Positions 1 to 7,070 of a stretch of 9,711 nucleotides of DNA are shown piece by piece. The stretch lies in assembly GCA_902803275.1 (NCBI GenBank), contig CADCPE010000042.1, forward strand, positions 1-9,711, in the 5' to 3' direction. The translations under genes and the position numbers were made by a program. How positions within the stretch are numbered: the first letter of the stretch is position 1; every line of letters starts with the position of its first letter. The notes beneath the pieces were generated by a model that was not told where the DNA came from, ran no database searches, and saw only the letters and a program-made list of their open reading frames with translations. Origin of the DNA: an uncultured Erysipelotrichaceae bacterium (GTDB taxonomy: Bacteria > Bacillota_I > Bacilli_A > Erysipelotrichales > Erysipelotrichaceae).

Positions 1-1198
1 TGAAAAAGATGGCATCAGTGTCGATATAGCTTTCCAGTACACTGATGGCTATCAGGAGAATACCTTCTCATATGTAAACCTTGTCAGAACCGGTGATGGT
101 GGAACGCATGAAGTCGGCTATAAGACTGCTTTTACAAAAGTGATAAATGAATATGCCAGAGAAGTAGGTCTTCTTAAAGAGAAAGACAAAAACTTTGAAG
201 GCAGCGATGTAAGAGAAGGCTTGACTACGATCATTTCCTGCGCTGTTCCGGAATCAAAACTGCAGTTTGAAGGCCAGACGAAAGGGAAGCTAGGTACTCC
301 TGAAGCAAAGAACGCGGTAGACAGCGTCGTATCTGAACAGCTTTCATATTTCCTTCATGAGAATAAGGAAACTGCCATTCAGCTGATCAAAAAGATCCAG
401 AGAGCCGCCTTGGCAAGAGAAGCGGCCCGCAAGGCCAAGGATGAAGCCCGCAGCGGCAAAAAATCATCCACCAGGGCTAAAGAGCTTTTAAGCGGTAAAC
501 TTGCACCTGCACAGTCAAAAGATTCTTCAAAGCTCGAACTGTTTCTGGTCGAGGGTGATTCGGCCGGCGGTTCCGCAAAGAAATGCCGTGATTCTTCATT
601 CCAGGCTATTCTTCCTTTAAGAGGAAAGGTTCTTAATACAGAAAGAGCTGCCGTAAGTGAGATCGAAAAGAACGAGGAACTCAATACCATTATTCACTGT
701 ATCGGAGCAGGTGTCGGTCCTCATTTCAATATTGAAGATATCCATTATGATAAAGTTGTCATCATGACCGATGCGGATACTGACGGTGCACATATTCAGG
801 TCTTGCTTCTGACATTCTTCTATCGCTTTATGAGAGAACTCATCGAAACCGGGCATGTCTATATTGCAATGCCTCCTCTTTATGGCGTAATGAAGAATAA
901 GGAGAGAGTTTATCTTTATTCCGATGATGAACTTAATGAACTAAAGAAGGAAATGGGCGAGAAAGTAGACATACAGAGATATAAGGGCTTAGGTGAAATG
1001 GATGCCGATCAGCTATGGGATACCACCATGGATCCTGCCAGAAGAACGCTGATCCAGGTATCGATAGAAGATGCTGCATTATGCGAGAGAAGGATCTCTG
1101 TTTTGATGGGCAATAATGCCGAAGTTAGAAGAAAATGGATCGATGACAATATCGACTTCACCCTTGAAGAAGACTATAGAGTAACAAGAAATGGCTAA
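1..1198 (+). CDS. parE: DNA topoisomerase IV subunit B (ParE), 5'-truncated by window edge
   Basis: ParE is the ATPase subunit of topoisomerase IV, which with ParC decatenates daughter chromosomes. The reading frame is open from base 2, so the gene starts outside the window; 398 residues are visible of roughly 640 to 650 usual, and the N-terminal GHKL ATPase domain is missing. What remains is the transducer end (LQFEGQTKGKLGTPEA) and the TOPRIM domain: EGDSAGGSA at 551-577, PLRGK at 614-628, the Mg2+-binding DADTD at 770-784, and RYKGLGEM near 976. The DADTDGAHIQ form and immediate linkage to parC favour ParE over GyrB, which normally reads DADVDGSHIR. The quinolone-region stretch after EGDSAGGSA reads KKCRDSSFQA, where relatives usually have a GRDR-like sequence; the key Asp of EGD is kept. 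The stop codon lies inside the parC start (8 bp overlap). Confidence 0.95.
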   Translation, partial: EKDGISVDIAFQYTDGYQENTFSYVNLVRTGDGGTHEVGYKTAFTKVINEYAREVGLLKEKDKNFEGSDVREGLTTIISCAVPESKLQFEGQTKGKLGTPEAKNAVDSVVSEQLSYFLHENKETAIQLIKKIQRAALAREAARKAKDEARSGKKSSTRAKELLSGKLAPAQSKDSSKLELFLVEGDSAGGSAKKCRDSSFQAILPLRGKVLNTERAAVSEIEKNEELNTIIHCIGAGVGPHFNIEDIHYDKVVIMTDADTDGAHIQVLLLTFFYRFMRELIETGHVYIAMPPLYGVMKNKERVYLYSDDELNELKKEMGEKVDIQRYKGLGEMDADQLWDTTMDPARRTLIQVSIEDAALCERRISVLMGNNAEVRRKWIDDNIDFTLEEDYRVTRNG

Positions 1199-3695
1199 AA
1201 GAAAGAAAGAAGAGATTGTTGAGAATTTTCTGAATGAAACATTGGACGATATAATGTCTGATCGTTTTGGCAGTTATTCGAAATACATCATACAGGAAAG
1301 AGCCTTGCCTGATGCCAGGGATGGATTAAAGCCTGTTCAGCGAAGGATTCTTTATTCCATGTATATTGATGGCAATACTTTTGACAAGCCTCACAGAAAG
1401 TCTGCAAAGACCGTAGGAAGCGTCATGGGCACATTCCATCCGCATGGTGATTCTTCTATCTATGAAGCCATGGTCAGGATGTCTCAGGACTGGAAGATCA
1501 ATCAGCCGCTGATCGACATGCATGGAAACAACGGTTCGATCGATGATGACCCGCCTGCAGCCATGCGTTATACCGAGGCCAGACTGGCCAAGAATGCGGA
1601 ACTGTTGCTGGATGATATCGATTATGATTCCGTAGCGATGACCAACAACTATGATGATACACATCTTGAACCGACTGTCTTGCCTGCCAGATATCCTTTA
1701 CTGCTGGTCAACGGTTCTACCGGTATCGCATCAGGCTATGCGACAAACATTGCGCCTCACAACATAAATGAAGTAGTTGACGCGACGATATACAGACTTA
1801 CTTATCCGGAGTGTTCACTTGATGAACTTATGCAGTTTATCAAAGGCCCGGATTTTCCTACCGGAGGCATCGTTCAGGGCAAGCAGCAGATCAGGGAAGT
1901 ATTTGAAACAGGCAAAGGCAAGGTCGTGGTCCGCAGCAAATGCGAGATCGTAGAAGGAAAGACTGGAGATAGTATCGTGATCAGTGAGATCCCTTATGAA
2001 GTTGTCAAATCTTCATTGGTAAAAAAGATCTCTGATATCCTTCTTTCAAAAGATATCGATGGTATAGCTGATGTAAGAGATGAGTCAGGCAGGGCCGGTC
2101 TAAGGATTGTTGTTGAGTGCAAGAAAGACGCCAATACGCAGCAGATCCTTAACTATCTGTACAAGAATACTGATCTGCAGATCAATTATTCCTACAACAA
2201 TGTAGCTATCGTCAACCACAAGCCGGTTTTGATGTCGCTGACTGATGCCTTGGACGCATTCATCGAGCACCGCCGGCAGGTCGTACTAAACAGATCGAAA
2301 TATCTTCTTGAAAAAAAGAAAGCCAGACTGCATATCATTGAAGGCCTGATCAAAGCTATTTCGATCCTGGATGATGTTATCGCATTGATCAGAAAATCCA
2401 AAGATAAGAAGGATGCCAAGGAAAAATTGAAAGAAGCATTCCTGTTTACCGAAGAACAGGCTGAAGCGATCGTTTCTTTAAGGCTGTATCGTCTTTCTTC
2501 CACTGATATAACCATCCTGCAGGAAGAAAACAAGACCCTGAAGAAGGAAATAAGTGAACTTAACGCGATCATCAAGTCTAGAGAAGTTCTTGACAGTGTT
2601 CTGATCAACGAGCTTAAGGAAGTCAATGAACTGGAGAAGCATCCGCGCAAGACCGTGATTGAAGATGAAGTTTCAGAGATCGTCTTTGACAAGATGGCCA
2701 TGATCGCCAACGAAGCCTGTTATATATCATTATCCAGAGACGGCTATCTCAAGCGCTTCTCAGAACGTGCTTTCAATGCGAATGAGAATCAGATCCCTTC
2801 AACCAAGGAAGGTGATGCCTTGATCGGCATTAAGCCTTGTGATACTCTCGATACTCTTCTGGTCTTTACCAGCAAGGGCAATTATGCCTATCTGCCTGTA
2901 TTCAAGATCGAAGAATGCAAATTCAAGGACATGGGCAAACATATTTCTCATTATGTGAAGATGGAAGGCATGGAGAAGGTCGTCGGAGCGATCGTGGTAA
3001 AGAATTTTGATACCTTTGCCTTTATTGTTACGGCAACGAAAAACGGCATGATCAAGAAGACTTCCATTCCTAGGATGAATGTCGAACGTTCTTCAAAAGC
3101 CATGTCGTGCATGAAACTTAAGAACAATGATGAAATGGTGGCAGTAACTGTATGCTACGAAGATGATGATCTGATCCTCGTCAGCAAAGATGGCTATTGC
3201 AACAAGTATTCATCTCAGATATTGGCCGACCTGGCTCCTAAGGCACAGGGCGTTCTGGGCATGAACGTCAAGAATGACGAACTATCAGCTGTAGTGGCAG
3301 ATTGTCATGATTCTGCGGAACTGCTGCTGAGCAGCGATAAAGGCGGTTTCAAGCGTATCCACAAGGACAGCCTTGATTTTACTTCCCGCAATACAAAGGG
3401 CTACAGACTGTTCAGACAGATAAAATCAAATCCTCACCAGATCATAAGGGCGACCATGGTATCCAGCTATAATTCGCTTTATGTGGATACGGAAAACGAG
3501 CTTTATGAGCTTACTGTGAGCGAGATCCCGTTTATGGATGTTGAACAGTCATTCTCATTGCCGCTGAACCAGCTGGATGCATATTTCTTCGTCAAGAAGG
3601 ATATGTCTGATATTCAGGATGTAGAGATCATTGATATTCCTGAAGGCTATTACGTGAATGAACAGGAAGACGAACAGACTTCGTTATTTGACTGA
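1191..3695 (+). CDS. parC: DNA topoisomerase IV subunit A (ParC)
   Basis: ParC is the DNA cleavage and rejoining subunit of topoisomerase IV. The product is 834 residues, close to other Firmicute ParC proteins (about 800 to 820). Order: winged-helix/tower breakage-reunion domain from the N-terminus, with the catalytic Tyr127 in AAMRYTEAR; a long coiled-coil at about residues 374-487; then a beta-pinwheel C-terminal domain at about 490-820 that lacks a canonical GyrA box, as expected for ParC. In the quinolone region HPHGDSSIYEAM, Ser88 and Glu92 match the positions mutated in resistant staphylococci and pneumococci, so the wild-type state is seen. The acidic tail ends in EQTSLFD, which resembles a sliding-clamp binding peptide. 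The ATG overlaps the end of parE by 8 bp with no strong Shine-Dalgarno, which suggests translational coupling. I am confident of the family. Confidence 0.97.
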   Translation: MAKRKKEEIVENFLNETLDDIMSDRFGSYSKYIIQERALPDARDGLKPVQRRILYSMYIDGNTFDKPHRKSAKTVGSVMGTFHPHGDSSIYEAMVRMSQDWKINQPLIDMHGNNGSIDDDPPAAMRYTEARLAKNAELLLDDIDYDSVAMTNNYDDTHLEPTVLPARYPLLLVNGSTGIASGYATNIAPHNINEVVDATIYRLTYPECSLDELMQFIKGPDFPTGGIVQGKQQIREVFETGKGKVVVRSKCEIVEGKTGDSIVISEIPYEVVKSSLVKKISDILLSKDIDGIADVRDESGRAGLRIVVECKKDANTQQILNYLYKNTDLQINYSYNNVAIVNHKPVLMSLTDALDAFIEHRRQVVLNRSKYLLEKKKARLHIIEGLIKAISILDDVIALIRKSKDKKDAKEKLKEAFLFTEEQAEAIVSLRLYRLSSTDITILQEENKTLKKEISELNAIIKSREVLDSVLINELKEVNELEKHPRKTVIEDEVSEIVFDKMAMIANEACYISLSRDGYLKRFSERAFNANENQIPSTKEGDALIGIKPCDTLDTLLVFTSKGNYAYLPVFKIEECKFKDMGKHISHYVKMEGMEKVVGAIVVKNFDTFAFIVTATKNGMIKKTSIPRMNVERSSKAMSCMKLKNNDEMVAVTVCYEDDDLILVSKDGYCNKYSSQILADLAPKAQGVLGMNVKNDELSAVVADCHDSAELLLSSDKGGFKRIHKDSLDFTSRNTKGYRLFRQIKSNPHQIIRATMVSSYNSLYVDTENELYELTVSEIPFMDVEQSFSLPLNQLDAYFFVKKDMSDIQDVEIIDIPEGYYVNEQEDEQTSLFD

Positions 3696-3696
3696 T

Positions 3697-4194
3697 ATGA
3701 CATTATTCAGGCCTAAAGAAAAGATCGGCATCTGTACCGACTTTGATATAAAACATTATCGTGAACTTGGTTTTGATACCATTCTTTTGGATATCGACAA
3801 TACGATCGCGGTTCCTAATACCGGAATATGCGATGAAAGAGCAGAAAAATTCATCAGAGATCTAGAAGAAGCCGGATTTAAAGTTGTGATCTTTTCCAAC
3901 AACACCAGGAAAAGAGTCGAGATGTTTAAAAGAGATATTCCCGTTGAATATAACTGCTGGTCGATGAAACCTGTTCCTTTTTCTTATCTGATCACGTGCA
4001 AAAGGGTAGGATCAACACCGGAAAGAACGATCGTTCTCGGGGATCAGCTGATCACTGATATCCTTGGCGCCAATCTGAGCGGCTGTTACGGCATCTATTG
4101 CAAGCAGCTGCAGGAAAAGGATTCCAGGATCACCTCGTTAAACAGAAAGATTGAAAAATTCATTTGGAGACATATATTGCATGAAGAAGTGTAA
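3697..4194 (+). CDS. yqeG: YqeG family HAD-superfamily (subfamily IIIA) phosphatase
   Basis: This 165-residue protein has all the HAD phosphatase motifs in order: motif I LLDIDNT (nucleophile Asp32, acid Asp34), motif II FSNN (Ser67), motif III Lys91 in MKPVP, and motif IV GDQLITD (Asp116, Asp121). GDQLxTD and the short length are typical of YqeG. The natural substrate in Firmicutes is not settled; related yeast and plant proteins (Gep4, PGPP1) dephosphorylate phosphatidylglycerophosphate, so a lipid role is possible, while its constant position beside yqeH suggests a link to ribosome assembly. I chose the ATG one base after the parC stop because the N-terminus then matches family length; an upstream in-frame ATG at 3658 would add 13 residues and overlap parC by 38 bp. 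No strong Shine-Dalgarno supports either, so coupling to parC is likely. The last 14 bp overlap yqeH. Confidence 0.9.
   Translation: MTLFRPKEKIGICTDFDIKHYRELGFDTILLDIDNTIAVPNTGICDERAEKFIRDLEEAGFKVVIFSNNTRKRVEMFKRDIPVEYNCWSMKPVPFSYLITCKRVGSTPERTIVLGDQLITDILGANLSGCYGIYCKQLQEKDSRITSLNRKIEKFIWRHILHEEV
4166..4170 (+). promoter_or_regulatory. Ribosome binding site of yqeH (decides start)
   Basis: GGAGA lies 10 nt before the ATG at 4181, inside the 3' end of yqeG. It favours this ATG over the in-frame ATG at 4151, which would add ten residues before the MKKCKGCG zinc-finger start. Confidence 0.6.
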
Positions 4195-5224
4195 AGGCTG
4201 CGGTATCGCATTACAGACAAAGGAAAAGAATCTGCCTGGCTATGTCGTGGATCTTGAACAGGACTATTGCCAGAGATGTTTCAGACTGTCTCATTATGGT
4301 GATACGACGCATTTCAAGAACAATCATGTAAGCAATGAAAAGATTTACGAGATCTATTCACGTTACAGAGATTCCTTATTTGTCATTATTATCGATGTCC
4401 TGGATGCGCTTGTGCTGAAAGACGATGATCTGCTTGATTCATTCAAGGATTTTAAGACCGTTCTTGTCATAAACAAGACCGATCTTCTACCCGAAAATGT
4501 CTCCGATAGAAAGATCAACAGGATCTTTTCTCAAATGGTATTTGATCTCAACAGCAAATACCGCAATATCAAGGCAGCCATACTTACCAATAAATATGAA
4601 AAACAGTTCAATGAACAGTTCTTCTCGATTCTTGAAGATCTAAACGAAAGAAGTGTTGTGTTTGCGGGCAGGGCCAATGCGGGCAAATCATCCTTGATAA
4701 ACAAGCTTTTGAACAACAATGATCTGACTACTTCGATATATCCCGGAACCACTTTGGATGAAGTTAATATCTCGTATCGAAACTATCGCTTCATCGATAC
4801 GCCGGGCCTGGTGGATGTCAATTCATATGCGACATATCTCAATACCGAGAAATATAAGCTTTCCAAGATCGACAAAACAATAAGACCGCAGGTGTTTCAG
4901 CTTAGTGAACCGCAGTCCTATTTCTATGATGGGCTTTTAAGAGTCGACATTATTCCCAAGAAAGACACTTCGATCACTTTCTATATCAACAACAACAACA
5001 AGATCCACCGTACCAGATACGAAAACGGTGATAACTATTATCAGAAGCATTACTGTGAGTTCATTCTTAGAGTAAAGCCGTTGGGAACCAGTGATTTTTC
5101 TATCATCGATCAGAAAACATTCGTGGTAAAGGGCCTGGGGTTTTTCAAGATAAGCGGCGAATGCTACGTGAATGTGCACTCTTTGGCTGATGCGAAACTG
5201 TATGAAAGTGAGGTCGATATCTGA
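4181..5224 (+). CDS. yqeH: YqeH, circularly permuted ribosome-biogenesis GTPase
   Basis: YqeH is a cytoplasmic GTPase needed for assembly of the 30S ribosomal subunit in Bacillus. This copy has 347 residues (366 in B. subtilis). A zinc finger comes first: Cys4-x2-Cys7 and Cys30-x2-Cys33. The GTPase motifs follow in the permuted order typical of the family: G4 NKTD at 98-101, then G1 GRANAGKS at 163-170, G2 PGTT at 188-191 and G3 DTPG at 206-209, followed by the treble-clef-like C-terminal region with RPQVFQL. The spot where G5 (a Ser-Ala motif, as in SAAKG) is expected reads AAILTNKYEK, so G5 is not recognisable. That loop is the weakest GTPase motif in general and the rest is intact, so activity is likely kept. 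The gene overlaps yqeG by 14 bp and its TGA shares one base with the yhbY ATG. Confidence 0.95.
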   Translation: MKKCKGCGIALQTKEKNLPGYVVDLEQDYCQRCFRLSHYGDTTHFKNNHVSNEKIYEIYSRYRDSLFVIIIDVLDALVLKDDDLLDSFKDFKTVLVINKTDLLPENVSDRKINRIFSQMVFDLNSKYRNIKAAILTNKYEKQFNEQFFSILEDLNERSVVFAGRANAGKSSLINKLLNNNDLTTSIYPGTTLDEVNISYRNYRFIDTPGLVDVNSYATYLNTEKYKLSKIDKTIRPQVFQLSEPQSYFYDGLLRVDIIPKKDTSITFYINNNNKIHRTRYENGDNYYQKHYCEFILRVKPLGTSDFSIIDQKTFVVKGLGFFKISGECYVNVHSLADAKLYESEVDI

Positions 5225-5511
5225 TGCTTAGCGGAAAACAGAAAAGATATTTGAGAAGTCTGGCGGTAAATGAAAGGGCAATCTGCCAGATAGGCAAGGA
5301 AGGTCTTGATGACAATCTTTTTAAAGCTGTTAGAGAAAATCTAAAGGCCAGGGAACTGGTAAAGATCGCTGTTTTGAAATCATGTGAACTGGATATGAAT
5401 GAAATATCCATAGAACTGTGTGCAAATACAAAAGCTGAGCTGGTCCAGAAGATCGGCAGGACGCTCGTATTATATAAGCAATCGAAAGACAGGCTGATCC
5501 TGCTGCCATGA
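5224..5511 (+). CDS. yhbY: YhbY/YqeI, CRM-domain RNA-binding ribosome assembly protein
   Basis: This 95-residue protein is a single CRM (YhbY) domain, an IF3-C-like RNA-binding fold that associates with pre-50S particles in E. coli. Visible features are the opening LSGKQKRYLR, the GxxG RNA-contact loop as GKEG at residues 24-27, and the closing GRTLVLYKQSKDR, where the family usually has IGRxxxLYR. Length matches the family. Start and stop are fixed by overlaps: TGATG joins it to yqeH, and ATGA joins it to yqeK. A weak Shine-Dalgarno (GTGAGG around 5208-5213) precedes it. In most Firmicutes nadD follows this gene, and B. subtilis also has aroE before it; both are absent here. Confidence 0.93.
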   Translation: MLSGKQKRYLRSLAVNERAICQIGKEGLDDNLFKAVRENLKARELVKIAVLKSCELDMNEISIELCANTKAELVQKIGRTLVLYKQSKDRLILLP

Positions 5512-6095
5512 AGATTGAAGATATCTGCTTTGATGATTTCATGTCATATGATTCGAAACTGAGAAAGAAAATAATCAATGATCCTGAGCTTTTAAAGATC
5601 ATGATAAGAAAGAATCTCAAGCAGTCGCGTTATGAACATTCATTGTCCGTTGCCTGTATGGCTCAGGATCTGGCAAAGATCCATCATGTGGATCCTGACA
5701 AAGCCTATGTGGCAGGGCTTCTTCATGACTGCACGAAGTATCTGAGCAACATTGAACATGACTCATACTTCAGGTACTATGATCCGGATAAGATCAATTA
5801 TCCCGAACCGATAAAGCATTCATTCTCGGCCAAGTATTATCTGAAGGAAAAACTTAATTTTCACGACAAGGATATTCTCAATGCAATATACAATCATACG
5901 ATCTGCAATTCCAAAGATAAACTTTCGCTGATAATCTACATAGCTGATAAAAGGGAGCCGTTAAGGAAGATCGAAGACGATATAGCCGATCTGGCAAGAA
6001 AAGACCTGTATAAAGCTTTTAAGGAGCTGTCTATGGATGTCGAAAGATATATAAAGGAAACAAGTAATGAAAGATTTATTGAAAATAGCTTATGA
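5508..6095 (+). CDS. yqeK: YqeK, HD-domain diadenosine tetraphosphatase (symmetrical)
   Basis: YqeK hydrolyses diadenosine tetraphosphate (Ap4A) to two ADP, removing a stress-linked dinucleotide. The 195-residue product has the HD metal-site residues in order: His44 in RYEHSLSV, His73-Asp74 in GLLHDCTK, His104 in KHSFSAKYYL, His130 in AIYNHT, and Asp147 in IYIADKREP, the usual YqeK signature. About 25 to 30 extra residues precede the HD core compared with B. subtilis YqeK (186 aa, core starting near residue 18). The ATG overlaps the yhbY stop by 4 bp. NadD, normally encoded just upstream and fused to YqeK in some lineages, is missing, so the extension could be a remnant or simply a local N-terminal helix. 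The 3' end overlaps rsfS by 29 bp. Confidence 0.92.
   Translation: MKIEDICFDDFMSYDSKLRKKIINDPELLKIMIRKNLKQSRYEHSLSVACMAQDLAKIHHVDPDKAYVAGLLHDCTKYLSNIEHDSYFRYYDPDKINYPEPIKHSFSAKYYLKEKLNFHDKDILNAIYNHTICNSKDKLSLIIYIADKREPLRKIEDDIADLARKDLYKAFKELSMDVERYIKETSNERFIENSL
6053..6060 (+). promoter_or_regulatory. Ribosome binding site of rsfS
   Basis: AAAGGAAA with the GGA ending 8 nt before the ATG at 6067 is a good Shine-Dalgarno. It lies inside yqeK and supports the rsfS start despite the 29 bp overlap. Confidence 0.65.
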
Positions 6096-6399
6096 TGCCA
6101 TGGATGAAAAACTGGCTGATGATCTGGTAGTGATCGATTTCAAAGGAGTCAATCCTTATCTGGAATACTTTATCATCGGGACAGCCCGCAACTACCGCAT
6201 GGCTAGATCGATAGTAGACAATGTCGAAGAAAAAGTACTGAAGGCCGGCTACGAAGTAAAAAAGGCCTATGTAGAAAACACGACTAAATGGCTGCTTATC
6301 GATCTGGGCGATGTTGTATGTCACATCTTTTATGATGGAGAAAGAGAACTGTACAATCTGGAAGGATTATGGAAGGATCTGCCAAGAGTAGAAATGTAA
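6067..6399 (+). CDS. rsfS: Ribosomal silencing factor RsfS
   Basis: RsfS (YbeB/Iojap family, YqeL in Bacillus) binds ribosomal protein uL14 on the 50S subunit and blocks subunit joining, lowering translation under starvation. The 110-residue product is near the B. subtilis length (118). It shows the family layout: DDLVVIDFKG, then EYFIIGT, and the signature C-terminal half with Trp75 in KWLLIDLGDVVCHIF and the closing ELYNLEGLW. The start is backed by a good ribosome binding site. It overlaps yqeK by 29 bp and the following methyltransferase by 31 bp, both in different frames. Its place after yqeK is the standard Firmicute order and suggests co-expression with the ribosome-assembly genes upstream. 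Confidence 0.95.
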   Translation: MKDLLKIAYDAMDEKLADDLVVIDFKGVNPYLEYFIIGTARNYRMARSIVDNVEEKVLKAGYEVKKAYVENTTKWLLIDLGDVVCHIFYDGERELYNLEGLWKDLPRVEM

Positions 6400-7070
6400 G
6401 CAACTATGAAATGCTTGCACAGTATTATGATGAACTTCTTCAGGATGAAGAAGCTTTATCTTTATGGCTGAAATATATCGAAGAAGAGCAGTTTCATACA
6501 GTCCTGGAGCTTGCCTCAGGATCAGGAGTCATGGCAGGCATACTGCAAAGAAAAGGATATGATGTCATCGCCTCAGACATCTCTGAAGCGATGAAAGATG
6601 CGGCTTTCAGCAATTTCAGCGGTGAATATCTGATCCTTAACATGATCGATTATGATCTGCACAGAAAATTCGATCTTATTCTTTGTATCTGTGATTCCGT
6701 CAATTATCTATTTGAGGATGAACTTGACCGTTTCTTTGACTGTGCTGCAAAGCATCTGAATGAAAACGGACGTCTTATTTTTGACATGCACCATAAAAAC
6801 AGACTGAAAGAGTTTTCCGAACAGTATATTGAAGAAGGCTATGTATCTGATGTTCCATATCAGTGGACGATCAGTTCTGATGAATATGACAGCACGATAA
6901 GCGAACATTTTACGTTTTATACCAAAGATGGTATGATACAGGAACATCACACGCAGAATGTCTTTGATCCTGAACTGATCATGAAAAAGATGAAACCATA
7001 TTTTAATGTCCGGATGATCGAAGATTTTGTGGAAGATGAAAAGATACTGATGGTGGGGTATTTGAAATGA
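6369..7070 (+). CDS. yqeM: YqeM-like class I SAM-dependent methyltransferase
   Basis: This 233-residue protein has a Rossmann-type methyltransferase fold: motif I VLELASGSG at about residues 45-53, the acidic residue ending strand 2 at Asp70 (ASDIS), and FDLILCICDSVNYL at about 101-114, the form seen in YqeM proteins. The opening YEMLAQYYDELL aligns with the YqeM N-terminus. The substrate of this family is unknown to me. The start is uncertain: the ATG at 6369 overlaps rsfS by 31 bp and its GGAAGGA Shine-Dalgarno (6360-6366) is only 2 nt away. The next in-frame ATG, at 6411, has no visible ribosome binding site and would remove 14 residues, including the start of the conserved segment. The stop overlaps the next gene by 4 bp (ATGA). 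The neighbour is a nucleosidase that could remove the S-adenosylhomocysteine made here. Confidence 0.88.
   Translation: MEGSAKSRNVSNYEMLAQYYDELLQDEEALSLWLKYIEEEQFHTVLELASGSGVMAGILQRKGYDVIASDISEAMKDAAFSNFSGEYLILNMIDYDLHRKFDLILCICDSVNYLFEDELDRFFDCAAKHLNENGRLIFDMHHKNRLKEFSEQYIEEGYVSDVPYQWTISSDEYDSTISEHFTFYTKDGMIQEHHTQNVFDPELIMKKMKPYFNVRMIEDFVEDEKILMVGYLK

Noticed and set aside
379..690. Open frame of 103 codons on the minus strand inside parE
   Set aside because: It is the complement of the conserved TOPRIM coding region, rich in Ser, Leu and Ala, with no motif or ribosome binding site.
2192..2710. Open frame of 172 codons on the minus strand inside parC
   Set aside because: It mirrors the ParC coiled-coil, giving a Ser/Leu-rich low-complexity translation with no recognisable family; parC is clearly the real gene.
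3658..3696. Upstream ATG at 3658 as the start of yqeG
   Set aside because: It adds 13 residues (starting MNRKTNRLRYL) that do not fit the family N-terminus and would overlap parC by 38 bp; the ATG just after the parC stop fits better, though no strong ribosome binding site decides.
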